Source: Gammaproteobacteria bacterium (lineage in GTDB: Bacteria > Pseudomonadota > Gammaproteobacteria > UBA6429 > Thiohalophilaceae). From it: 6,388 bases of DNA. The stretch is from NCBI GenBank assembly GCA_024641445.1, contig JAHEDA010000144.1, positions 1 through 6,388 of the forward strand, written 5' to 3'. A program made the position numbers and the translations under genes. The notes under the pieces are model-generated. The model did no database searches. It was not told where the DNA came from and saw nothing but the letters and a program-made list of their open reading frames with translations. This document shows, piece by piece, positions 1 to 6,321 of the stretch. Position 1 is the first letter of the stretch, and each line of letters opens with the position of its first letter.

Positions 1-127
1 CATTACCGAAACCAACGGTTGTGGGTGCCCCACAGGTGACTGTAGCCCCACCACCGCCACCGCCACCGCTACCGCCAGTCATGGTGCCGCCGCTCGTCGT
101 GCTAGAACTCTTTATTCTTGTGCTCAT
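1..127 (-). CDS. Glycine-rich protein of unknown function, N-terminal part only
   Basis: This partial gene starts with ATG at 127 and runs off the left edge after 42 codons. I do not recognise the product. The visible part has a short basic, Ser/Thr-rich start (MSTRIKSSSTTSGGT), then an almost pure glycine tract (residues 18-27), then ATVTCGAPTTVGFGN. The tract looks like a flexible linker before a folded domain, and Cys32 is the only cysteine so far. No hydrophobic signal peptide or Tat motif is visible, although the upstream neighbour is a Tat substrate. The start is supported by AGGGGG seven bases upstream (135-140). A second ATG at codon 16 is possible but has no comparable ribosome-binding site. 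Only 11 bases separate it from the stop of the copper-oxidase-like gene, so the two are very probably co-transcribed and may make interacting products; that last point is inference. Confidence 0.7.
   Translation of the reverse strand, partial: MSTRIKSSSTTSGGTMTGGSGGGGGGGATVTCGAPTTVGFGN
47..76 (-). repeat. Glycine-codon tract (GGT/GGC simple repeat)
   Basis: Ten consecutive codons read G-G-S-G-G-G-G-G-G-G on the minus strand, mostly as alternating GGT and GGC. On the plus strand this appears as repeated CCACCG hexamers. Slippage in three- or six-base units would change linker length without breaking the frame. Confidence 0.75.
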
Positions 128-134
128 GATCTAA

Positions 135-140
135 CCCCCT
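135..140 (-). promoter_or_regulatory. Ribosome-binding site overlapping the upstream stop codon
   Basis: On the minus strand AGGGGG lies seven bases before the ATG at 127. It shares its first two bases with the TAG stop (141-139) of the copper-oxidase-like gene. Ribosomes finishing the upstream gene therefore terminate on this site, an arrangement typical of translational coupling. This decides the start of the glycine-rich gene. Confidence 0.6.
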
Positions 141-1140
141 ATATGAAGTAAACGTCGGTCATAGCACCGAACATATAACTGCCACCGGCTGCCGTCTGCG
201 ACATCTCGTCGTGCAGGTGCATGGGGTAACAACCCGTATTGGACGCGGGATAGGCGTCCGGCGGTGTCTCAAAGGGATAGATCATGTCCAGCTTACCCAT
301 GTTGTTATTGAGGAAGATGACATCCTTCTTCCAAACAGCAGGGCGAATCTGTCCATTTTTTGTTAGCCATTCCATGTGATTACCGTGGATATGCAGTGAA
401 TGGCTACACAGACCGGCGTTGAGTACCCGCACCAGGGTACGACTCCCCACCTTACCTACCAGCGAGGTATCGGGTGCCGACATCGCATCAAATGCAGGAT
501 TGCCGTGACCCAGGGCCCCCGGAGGACGTGAACTCAGGCCATTGACCGTAAAATAGCGTGGCTTGAAGGCCGAGGACGGTGTGCTACCAACCCGCACGGC
601 GTTATTCCAGGCCGGGTCGATATCATTGAAGACCCAAAAGTACTGCTGTACGAAGGTGGGACTGCCCTTATAAAGCTGGTTACTGATGCCACTTGGCATG
701 ATCGCCAGAGAACCATGCAAGCCGGTGACCCGGTTATAGGGGGCATTGAGTTTGTCGTAAAACATATAGGTACCGGGGGTTCCGGCAGTGAAGCTGATGG
801 TCTTTTGCGCACCACCCGCGATAGTGCCGCTGTCCACGATGCCATCGATGACGAAGCTGTGACTGGTACCCAGGGTGTTGACGATGGAGATATTAACCGT
901 GTCGCCCTGCTGCACGATCAGTGGTTTACCTGGCACATTGACACTGCTGGCTGACTCACTAAAACCACGGAAGTACAGCGAGCTATTGTCTGCCATCGTA
1001 AGCAGACCATTGGTGATGTAGTACGTCTTGGTAATCGTTGCTGCGTATGCACGGGACTGCCAACTTACCAATCCCATTCCTCCAATAAACGCGCTGGCCA
1101 TCCCTGCCCCGCCGACTTTTATAAAGTCTCTTCTCTTCAT
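139..1140 (-). CDS. Tat-exported two-domain multicopper-oxidase-like protein with degenerate copper sites
   Basis: Predicted periplasmic cupredoxin-fold protein of 333 residues. The start at 1140 (ATG) is preferred because it places the Tat motif KRRDFIK at residues 2-8. A hydrophobic stretch and a plausible cleavage site after AYA (about residue 33) follow. A GTG start at 1176 would add 12 residues before the motif. Domain 1 (about 35-150) contains QQGDTVNISIVN, SHSFVIDG (H94) and GTYMFYDK. Domain 2 (about 195-333) contains the multicopper oxidase motif HSLHIHG (H247, H250, H252) and YPMHLHDE (H308, H310). Compared with laccases, the first HxH motif keeps only H94, the second is replaced by Y128-D129-K130, and Leu309 stands where the type 1 cysteine of HCH normally sits. 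A classical blue laccase is therefore unlikely. It could be a reduced-copper enzyme, a metal-binding protein, or one part of a complex with the downstream product. The fold is fairly sure; the substrate is unknown. Confidence 0.85.
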   Translation of the reverse strand: MKRRDFIKVGGAGMASAFIGGMGLVSWQSRAYAATITKTYYITNGLLTMADNSSLYFRGFSESASSVNVPGKPLIVQQGDTVNISIVNTLGTSHSFVIDGIVDSGTIAGGAQKTISFTAGTPGTYMFYDKLNAPYNRVTGLHGSLAIMPSGISNQLYKGSPTFVQQYFWVFNDIDPAWNNAVRVGSTPSSAFKPRYFTVNGLSSRPPGALGHGNPAFDAMSAPDTSLVGKVGSRTLVRVLNAGLCSHSLHIHGNHMEWLTKNGQIRPAVWKKDVIFLNNNMGKLDMIYPFETPPDAYPASNTGCYPMHLHDEMSQTAAGGSYMFGAMTDVYFI

Positions 1141-1201
1141 ACTCGGGTACCCCCGTTGTTGTAATGGTGTCGTCACAAATCCGGGCTAGAGTATGCAAAT
1201 A

Positions 1202-1228
1202 ATTTATATGCTAATAAATCATATAAAT
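1202..1228. repeat. Inverted repeat with 9-bp arms upstream of the copper-oxidase-like gene
   Basis: The arms ATTTATATG (1202-1210) and CATATAAAT (1220-1228) are perfect reverse complements around nine bases. On the minus strand the left arm contains TATAAA, a good -10-like hexamer about 60 bases before the 1140 start. No convincing -35 hexamer is found at the right spacing. The element could be an operator over a promoter, but no binding protein is identified. Confidence 0.5.
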
Positions 1229-1259
1229 AAGCATGTAAGAAAATTCTTACATGCTTATT
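1226..1259. repeat. Perfect 16-bp-arm inverted repeat between srkA and the copper-oxidase-like gene
   Basis: AATAAGCATGTAAGAA (1226-1241) and TTCTTACATGCTTATT (1244-1259) are exact reverse complements separated by two bases. As RNA this gives a roughly 15-bp hairpin with a four-base loop. It lies about 95 bases beyond the srkA stop and 86 bases before the oxidase-like start, both read on the minus strand. It could be an AT-rich terminator for srkA, although no uridine run follows the stem. It could equally be an operator for the downstream gene. It overlaps the neighbouring 9-bp-arm repeat by three bases, so the two hairpins compete slightly. Confidence 0.7.
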
Positions 1260-1280
1260 CCCTTGCTAACTCTATGATTA

Positions 1281-1318
1281 CTCGATATACATCTATGCGC
1301 TCGATAATAACCATCTAT
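1281..1318. repeat. Paired direct repeats CTCGATA / CATCTAT
   Basis: CTCGATA occurs at 1281-1287 and 1300-1306, and CATCTAT at 1290-1296 and 1312-1318, giving an A-B-A-B pattern with 19- and 22-base periods. The spacing is close to two helical turns, as in some regulator binding arrays. The stretch lies between the srkA stop and the long palindrome and contains no gene that I can see. Confidence 0.4.
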
Positions 1319-1353
1319 ATTTTGTATTTAATATTTCAGACGGTCGATTAGTT

Positions 1354-2355
1354 TTATGTTGAGAGCGAGAGAGTCGGTTGCTCCAGCCGTTCGTTCTGCT
1401 CACGCAGGGTATTCAGCTGATCCTCCCAGTAACGCGGGGTGTTAAACCAGGGAAAGTGCTGCGGGAAGGCCGGGTCCCCCCAGCGGCGTGCCAGCCAGGC
1501 GCTGTAGTGGATCAGGCGCAGTGCCCGCAGTGGCTCGATGAGGCCTAGCTCCATCAGGTCAAACTCGCGAAATTCCTCATAGCCCGCCAATAATCCCCGC
1601 AATTGTGCCGCCATCTCTGTTGAATCTCCCGACAAGAGCATCCACAGGTCCTGGATTGCGGGTCCCATCTGACAGTCATCCAGGTCCACGAAGTGCGGGC
1701 CTTTGTCGGTCCAGAGGATATTCCCCGGGTGACAATCTCCGTGCAGGCGTATCTTGCGGACAGGCCCAATTGCCTCAAAGGCCAAGCGTACGGCGGAGAG
1801 CATCGCCTCGGCAGTATTGCGGTAGTTGTGCTCCAGCTCCCGGGGTATCAGGCCCGCCTCCAACAGAAACCGCAGGGACTCCTCCCCCATACGCTCGATG
1901 GTCAGTGTGGGTCGATCGCGAAAGGCCTGCACTGACCCCACCTGATGAATGCGCGCGATAAAACGCCCGAGCCATTGCAGATTTTCCACATTATCAAGTT
2001 CAGGCCAGCGCCCACCGCGTCGCGGGTAGGTCGCAAACCGGAAACCACTCTGCTGATGCAAGGTATGTCCCTGTGTATCCTGTAGTGGCGGGACCATGGG
2101 CACCTCGTCTGCGGCCAACTCCAGGGCAAAGGCATGCTCCTCCAGAATCGCCGCATCACTCCAGCGTCCTGGACGGTAAAACTTGGCCACCAAAAACCCC
2201 TCTTCTTCCACCCCCACCTGATAGACGCGGTTTTCATAGCTGTTGAGGGCCAACAGGCTACCGCTGGCGCGATGGCCCGTCTGTTCTACCGCATCTAGGA
2301 TGACCTCGGGGGTAAGGCTGGAGTATGGCGCGCTAACGGTGTGCGTATTATTCAA
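1354..2355 (-). CDS. srkA: Stress response kinase A (SrkA/YihE/RdoA), Ser/Thr protein kinase
   Basis: Cytoplasmic kinase of the aminoglycoside-phosphotransferase/choline-kinase fold. The E. coli homologue phosphorylates proteins on Ser/Thr, belongs to the Cpx envelope-stress regulon and protects against stress-induced death. Recognisable stretches, numbered from the longer TTG start at 2412, are LNSYENRVYQ (56-65), VAKFYRP with the likely ATP-binding Lys77, the catalytic loop LHGDCHPGNILW (223-234; Asp226, Asn231), and the metal-binding FVDLDD (241-246; Asp243). PAIQDLWMLL, IEPLRALRL and DPAFPQHFPW also match the E. coli protein closely. Two TTG starts are possible. The one at 2355 has GAGGG just upstream and gives 333 residues, near the E. 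coli 328, and leaves 74 bases to the divergent prlC. The one at 2412 has GGGAG only four bases upstream and gives 352 residues. I chose 2355, with moderate confidence in the start and high confidence in the identity. Confidence 0.93.
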   Translation of the reverse strand: MNNTHTVSAPYSSLTPEVILDAVEQTGHRASGSLLALNSYENRVYQVGVEEEGFLVAKFYRPGRWSDAAILEEHAFALELAADEVPMVPPLQDTQGHTLHQQSGFRFATYPRRGGRWPELDNVENLQWLGRFIARIHQVGSVQAFRDRPTLTIERMGEESLRFLLEAGLIPRELEHNYRNTAEAMLSAVRLAFEAIGPVRKIRLHGDCHPGNILWTDKGPHFVDLDDCQMGPAIQDLWMLLSGDSTEMAAQLRGLLAGYEEFREFDLMELGLIEPLRALRLIHYSAWLARRWGDPAFPQHFPWFNTPRYWEDQLNTLREQNERLEQPTLSLST

Positions 2356-2367
2356 GGTGCCCTCGAT

Positions 2368-2396
2368 TTGGCCGACATGACTCGACGTGATAGATT
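2368..2396 (+). promoter_or_regulatory. Candidate sigma-70-type promoter for prlC
   Basis: TTGGCC (2368-2373) and TAGATT (2391-2396) are separated by 17 bases, and each matches four of six consensus positions. Transcription would begin near 2403, leaving a leader of about 27 bases before the prlC ATG. The site lies between prlC and the preferred srkA start, but inside srkA if the 2412 start is used. In E. coli the homologous gene is under heat-shock control; no clear heat-shock promoter is seen here. Confidence 0.3.
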
Positions 2397-2429
2397 TAAG
2401 CTCATTCTGCAACAGTCTCCCAGAGAACC

Positions 2430-4475
2430 ATGCCTAAAAATCCCTTGCTAGACCTGACCGGGCTACCGCCCTTTCACCAGATTAAACCCGCACACATCGA
2501 ACCCGCCGTGGAGGAGATACTGGCGAGTAATCGCGCCTTGGTCGAGCGTCTGCTGGAGACACCGGAACACTATACCTGGGATAGCTTAATCCAACCGCTG
2601 GAAGAGGCGGATGATCGCCTTAGCCGCGCCTGGTCACCGGTCTCGCACATGAATTCCGTGGTCAACAGCGATGAGCTACGTCAGGCCTACAATGCCTGCC
2701 TACCCAAGCTCAGCGACTACAGCACCGAGATGGGACAGAACATAAGGCTCTTTGAGGCCTATAAATCGATTCACGAGTTGCCAGAGTTCAACCAACTCGA
2801 CATCCCGCAACAAAAGACCATTACGAACGCCCTGCGTGATTTCCATCTCAGTGGTATCGATCTGGCCGAGGACAAGAAGCAGCGCTACAAAGAGATCAAG
2901 CAGCGCCTGTCGCAACTTACAACCAGGTACGAAGAAAATATTCTCGACGCCACCCATGCCTGGCACTGGCAGATCACCGATGAGCCACACCTTGCCGGAC
3001 TACCTGCCTCGGCCCGCGCTCAGGCACAACAAACTGCCGAACAAAAGGAGCTGGAGGGCTGGGTGTTCACCCTCGACTTCCCTTCATATTATGCCGTGAT
3101 GACTTATGCCGAGGACCGTGGCCTGCGCCAACGTATGTACGATGCCTACGTCACTCGCGCCTCGGATCAGGGCCCCAACGCCTGCACCTGGGACAACAGC
3201 GCCATCATGGATGAATTGCTGGCCCTGCGTCACGAACTTGCACAATTGCTGGGTTTCCAGAGTTACGCGCATCGTTCCCTCGCCACCAAGATGGCTGAGA
3301 ACCCTGAACAGGTTCTGGGTTTTCTCAATGACCTGGCCCAGCGCTCACGCCCGGTAGCGCTGAAAGAGCTGGGCGAACTACTCGAGTACGCACATCGACA
3401 CCATGGTGCCGAACATCTTGAACCTTGGGACATCGCCTATTATTCAGAGAAGCAACGCGAACACCTCTATGACATCAGCGACGAGGAACTCAAGCCCTAC
3501 TTCCCCGAGTCACGCGTCATACCGGGAATGTTCGAGGTCGTGCAACGCCTCTATGGCGTAAGCATTCGCGAGGTCGCTGACGTAGAGACCTGGCACGATG
3601 ATGTTCGCTTTTATGAGATCGTCGATGAGCATCATGTAATACGCGGACAATTCTATCTGGATCTATACACCCGCCAGCACAAGCGCGGCGGCGCCTGGAT
3701 GGACGATTGCATCAGCCGTATGCGTCGTGCTGATGGCTCGATCCAGACCCCGGTGGCCTATCTCACCTGCAACCTTACCCCGCCCATAGGTAGTGAGCCC
3801 GCACTCTTTACCCATGATGAAGTAACGACCCTTTTCCATGAGTTTGGCCACGGCCTGCATCACATGCTGACTCGCGTCGAGCGCATCGGAGTCTCTGGCA
3901 TCAATGGTGTGGCCTGGGACGCAGTGGAACTACCGAGCCAGTTTATGGAGAACTGGTGCTGGGAGCGCGAGGCACTTAATTTGATCTCGGGTCACTATGA
4001 GACCGGCAACCCCATCCCGGATTCGCTCTATAAGAAGATGCACGCCGCCAGAAACTTCCAGTCGGGGATGCAGATGGTGCGACAGCTCGAATTCTCTATC
4101 TTCGACTTTCGCCTGCATCTGGAATATGACACGACGCAAACGAATCAGATCCAACGCCTGCTGGACGAGGTACGTAGTCAGGTCTCGGTACTAAAGCCCC
4201 CGGTTTACAATCGCTTTCAACACGGCTTCTCGCATATATTTGCCGGGGGTTATGCCGCAGGCTATTACAGCTATAAATGGGCCGAGGTGCTCTCGGCCGA
4301 CGCCTTTTCCCTTTTTGAAGAAAAAGGCATATTTGATCACGCTACCGGGCGGGCATTTCTGCATAATATCCTGGAGCAAGGTGGTAGCCGCGAGCCAATG
4401 GAACTTTTCATCGCCTTCCGTGGTCGGGAACCACAGATTGACGCCCTCTTGCGGCATAGCGGGATCGCGGCCTGA
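2430..4475 (+). CDS. prlC: Oligopeptidase A, zinc metallopeptidase of family M3
   Basis: Cytoplasmic zinc endopeptidase that degrades short peptides, including cleaved signal peptides and products of ATP-dependent proteases. The 681 residues match the usual length (E. coli 680), and the ATG start gives the family-typical N-terminus NPLLDLTGLPPFHQIKPAHI. The N-terminal helical region includes WSPVSHMNSVVNS. The catalytic core holds FHEFGHGLHH, with zinc ligands His470 and His474 and catalytic Glu471. The third ligand is Glu500 in AVELPSQFMENW. HIFAGGYAAGYYSYKWAEV near the C-terminus carries the conserved His and Tyr residues that close over the substrate in this family. The gene is intact, with no missing key residue. 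It is divergent from srkA, and an SH3-domain gene follows after 82 bases. The ribosome-binding site is weak (AGAGA four bases before the ATG). Confidence 0.96.
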   Translation: MPKNPLLDLTGLPPFHQIKPAHIEPAVEEILASNRALVERLLETPEHYTWDSLIQPLEEADDRLSRAWSPVSHMNSVVNSDELRQAYNACLPKLSDYSTEMGQNIRLFEAYKSIHELPEFNQLDIPQQKTITNALRDFHLSGIDLAEDKKQRYKEIKQRLSQLTTRYEENILDATHAWHWQITDEPHLAGLPASARAQAQQTAEQKELEGWVFTLDFPSYYAVMTYAEDRGLRQRMYDAYVTRASDQGPNACTWDNSAIMDELLALRHELAQLLGFQSYAHRSLATKMAENPEQVLGFLNDLAQRSRPVALKELGELLEYAHRHHGAEHLEPWDIAYYSEKQREHLYDISDEELKPYFPESRVIPGMFEVVQRLYGVSIREVADVETWHDDVRFYEIVDEHHVIRGQFYLDLYTRQHKRGGAWMDDCISRMRRADGSIQTPVAYLTCNLTPPIGSEPALFTHDEVTTLFHEFGHGLHHMLTRVERIGVSGINGVAWDAVELPSQFMENWCWEREALNLISGHYETGNPIPDSLYKKMHAARNFQSGMQMVRQLEFSIFDFRLHLEYDTTQTNQIQRLLDEVRSQVSVLKPPVYNRFQHGFSHIFAGGYAAGYYSYKWAEVLSADAFSLFEEKGIFDHATGRAFLHNILEQGGSREPMELFIAFRGREPQIDALLRHSGIAA

Positions 4476-4546
4476 TCGAACACGTATAAAATTAAGCGAA
4501 TACACACCCTCCAGTGAGCTTATTTGCACTGAGGCAAAGACAATAT

Positions 4547-4553
4547 GAAGGTG
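4547..4553 (+). promoter_or_regulatory. Ribosome-binding site of the SH3-domain gene
   Basis: GAAGGTG ends four bases before the ATG at 4558, with its AAGG core six bases before it. An upstream ATG at 4545 is out of frame and overlaps the site, so 4558 is the supported start. In the 82-base gap after prlC I see no clear terminator, so read-through from prlC is possible. Confidence 0.55.
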
Positions 4554-4557
4554 CTAT

Positions 4558-5376
4558 ATGTCGTCCATATCCTATAGAAGCAAATTACTAGTCATACTTT
4601 TACTGGCGCTTGCGGGTCCTCTCCACGCCGCCACGCTCTATGTAACCGATCGCATTTTGTTGGGTGTGCACCAGGAACCCTCAGAAGAGAGTGCCCTCAT
4701 CCGCTCCATCCCCAGTGGTGAGAAGGTAGAGACGGTGCAGGTTAACGGCGCCTTCACACGCGTTCGCCTCAGTGATGGTACCCAGGGCTGGGTCACTACC
4801 AGCTTCCTGAAACCCGATCGACCGGCCACGCACGAACTGGATGACCTCTATCCAAAGTATCAGAAAAATCTTGAGTCCATGCGCACCATGGAAGAGCAGC
4901 TGGCCAAGTCCGAACGCAACGTACAAATTCTGCGTGACGAACTCTCCAACGCCAAGACCACGATTAAGGAACTAAACAAAGGTACCGCCCAGAAGAGTGG
5001 GAACGAAGCAAGCGTTGATGCGGAAACAGAAAAGAAACTAGACGCGGCCACCAAGCAAGTGGATGAGCTAACCAAACAGAATCAGACTCTCCAGACCGAG
5101 TTGACCAAGATTAAGTCAATCAATCAAGGTGATCTTGCTCAAACACTCCAGAACGCCGAGAAGGAAAACGTTAATCTCAAGGTTCGCATCGAGGCCGCGC
5201 TGGCCAATCTGAAGGGTGAGCGCGTACCCACCCCTGAAGAGCTTGCGGCGATTCGTCCACACTTTCCAATCTGGTTCTGGGGCCTCGTCCTGATCGTTGT
5301 TCTGCTCGGCATCTTTGCTGGTGCGACCTGGATGGATATCCAACATCGACGTCGTCACGGTGGCTTCCGGCTCTGA
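4558..5376 (+). CDS. YgiM-type SH3-domain protein, signal peptide plus C-terminal membrane anchor (TIGR04211-like)
   Basis: Envelope protein of 272 residues whose architecture matches the YgiM/TIGR04211 family. It has a signal peptide (1-24, cleavage after LHA), a bacterial SH3 domain (about 26-86; ILLGVHQEPSEESALIRSI, GEKVETV and GWVTTSFL), a long charged coiled coil (about 100-215), and one membrane segment (about 237-257; FPIWFWGLVLIVVLLGIF). It ends in a basic tail, HRRRHGGFRL. The SH3 domain and coiled coil should lie in the periplasm with the tail in the cytoplasm. Bacterial SH3 domains often bind peptidoglycan or peptides, but the role of this family is not established. It is longer than E. 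coli YgiM (206 residues), mainly in the coiled coil, which has a low-complexity KGTAQKSGNEASVDAETEKK break around 141-160. It follows prlC on the same strand. Confidence 0.88.
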   Translation: MSSISYRSKLLVILLLALAGPLHAATLYVTDRILLGVHQEPSEESALIRSIPSGEKVETVQVNGAFTRVRLSDGTQGWVTTSFLKPDRPATHELDDLYPKYQKNLESMRTMEEQLAKSERNVQILRDELSNAKTTIKELNKGTAQKSGNEASVDAETEKKLDAATKQVDELTKQNQTLQTELTKIKSINQGDLAQTLQNAEKENVNLKVRIEAALANLKGERVPTPEELAAIRPHFPIWFWGLVLIVVLLGIFAGATWMDIQHRRRHGGFRL

Positions 5377-5424
5377 TTTTATCTACGGACATCGTCCACG
5401 CCAGCACTACAACACTCGCGACGT

Positions 5425-5447
5425 GGCCGCTCCCCCGATGAGCGGCC
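5425..5447 (+). terminator. GC-rich hairpin after the SH3-domain gene, possible weak terminator
   Basis: GGCCGCTC (5425-5432) pairs perfectly with GAGCGGCC (5440-5447) around a seven-base loop, 49 bases after the SH3 gene stop. No thymine run follows, so it is not a standard intrinsic terminator. It may slow transcription or protect the 3' end of the upstream message. Confidence 0.35.
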
Positions 5448-5449
5448 TC

Positions 5450-5477
5450 GCACTACATGATAGTGCACCATGCACTA
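5450..5477. repeat. Alternating GCACTA / TAGTGC inverted repeats upstream of the xth-family gene
   Basis: GCACTA (5450-5455), TAGTGCA (5461-5467) and TGCACTA (5471-5477) can form either of two exclusive hairpins, one with a five-base and one with a three-base loop. A fourth GCACTA lies at 5404-5409. The group sits 40-70 bases before the xth start, where an operator or leader structure would be expected. No regulator is identified. Confidence 0.45.
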
Positions 5478-5517
5478 AAAACAATATTCGCTCACACTCA
5501 TACAAGGTAACCTACTC

Positions 5518-6294
5518 GTGTTTAAGGCCGCCTCCTGGAACGTCAATTCACTCAAGGTCCGCCTGCCGCATTTGCTGGACTGGCTACAGGCGAACCAGCC
5601 CGATCTCCTGGGGCTACAAGAGACCAAACTCACCGATGAGAATTTTCCGCGTGAAGAGATCGAGAATGCGGGTTATCAGGTCATCTTCAGCGGACAGAAG
5701 ACCTATAACGGTGTCGCCATTCTCAACAAGACCACCTCTGACCCCACCGATATCGTGACGGACCTGCCCGGGCTGAAAGACCCACAGCGTCGCGTGCTGG
5801 CGGCGACCTATGGCGACATACGCTTTATCAATTTATATGTGCCCAACGGCAGCGAGGTCGGCTCGGAAAAATACGCCTACAAACTCGACTGGCTGGAAAA
5901 ACTTATCACATATATCAAGGAACAATGCGCACAACACACCAAGGTCATCGTCGTGGGTGACTTCAATATCGCCCCGGAGGACCGTGACGTACACGACCCG
6001 GCGGTATGGAAAGACGCGGTGCTGTGCAGCAGACCCGAGCGGGAGGCTTTTCAGCATCTACTCGGTTGTGGTTTACACGACAGTTTCCGCCTGTTTGCGC
6101 AGGGTGATGGCCTGTTTAGCTGGTGGGACTACCGAGCCGCAGGCTTCCGCCGTAACCTGGGCCTACGCATCGATCACATCCTGGTGAGCAATGCATTAAA
6201 AAACGTTTGCACAAGCTCCATCATCGACACGGAGCCGCGCAAACTGGAACGCCCCTCCGACCATGCCCCGGTACTTGCGGAGTTCAAACTCTAA
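5518..6294 (+). CDS. xthA: Exodeoxyribonuclease III / AP endonuclease (Xth family)
   Basis: Cytoplasmic DNA-repair nuclease of the exonuclease-endonuclease-phosphatase fold. It cleaves DNA at abasic sites and removes 3' blocking groups in base-excision repair, and has 3'-5' exonuclease activity. The 258 residues are close to E. coli ExoIII (268). All catalytic positions are visible: Asn8 (SWNVNS), Glu35 (LQETK), Tyr107 (NLYVPNG), Asp148 and Asn150 (VGDFNIAP), Asp219 (LRIDHIL), and Asp248-His249 (PSDHAPV). The DNA-contacting segment FSWWDYRAAGFRRN (200-213) is typical of bacterial ExoIII. The start is GTG at 5518, because the family N-terminus MFKAASWNVNS begins there. AAGG lies about ten bases upstream, a rather long spacing. 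The gene stands 141 bases after the SH3 gene, probably with its own promoter, though I find no convincing one. The branch could equally be named xth or exoA. Confidence 0.94.
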   Translation: MFKAASWNVNSLKVRLPHLLDWLQANQPDLLGLQETKLTDENFPREEIENAGYQVIFSGQKTYNGVAILNKTTSDPTDIVTDLPGLKDPQRRVLAATYGDIRFINLYVPNGSEVGSEKYAYKLDWLEKLITYIKEQCAQHTKVIVVGDFNIAPEDRDVHDPAVWKDAVLCSRPEREAFQHLLGCGLHDSFRLFAQGDGLFSWWDYRAAGFRRNLGLRIDHILVSNALKNVCTSSIIDTEPRKLERPSDHAPVLAEFKL

Positions 6295-6321
6295 ACTCGA
6301 TAGAGGCGAACAACACTCCTC

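Noticed and set aside
47..76. Simple repeat considered as a CRISPR or phase-variation tract
   Set aside because: There are no spacers, and the units are multiples of three inside a coding frame, so slippage would not switch the gene off.
534..845. Open frame of 103 codons overlapping the copper-oxidase-like gene
   Set aside because: It lies wholly inside a gene with a clear Tat signal and fold motifs, and its translation shows no recognisable domain.
1605..1961. Plus-strand open frame of 118 codons antisense to srkA
   Set aside because: It is Pro/Arg/Ser-rich, as expected for the reverse of a GC-rich gene. It covers the conserved kinase loop and has no domain of its own.
4191..4529. Minus-strand open frame antisense to the 3' end of prlC
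   Set aside because: It overlaps the conserved substrate-binding end of the peptidase, and its product resembles nothing I know.
4512..4531. Possible terminator hairpin CAGTG...CACTG after prlC
   Set aside because: The stem is only five base pairs with a ten-base loop and no thymine run follows.
5461..5480. TAGTGCA-CCA-TGCACTA followed by AAAA as an intrinsic terminator
   Set aside because: A plus-strand terminator needs thymines after the stem. Read on the minus strand, the thymines come before the stem, so neither direction fits.
5297..5758. Plus-strand frame bridging the SH3 gene and the xth-family gene
   Set aside because: It overlaps the coding ends of two well-supported genes in another frame, and its translation is low-complexity.
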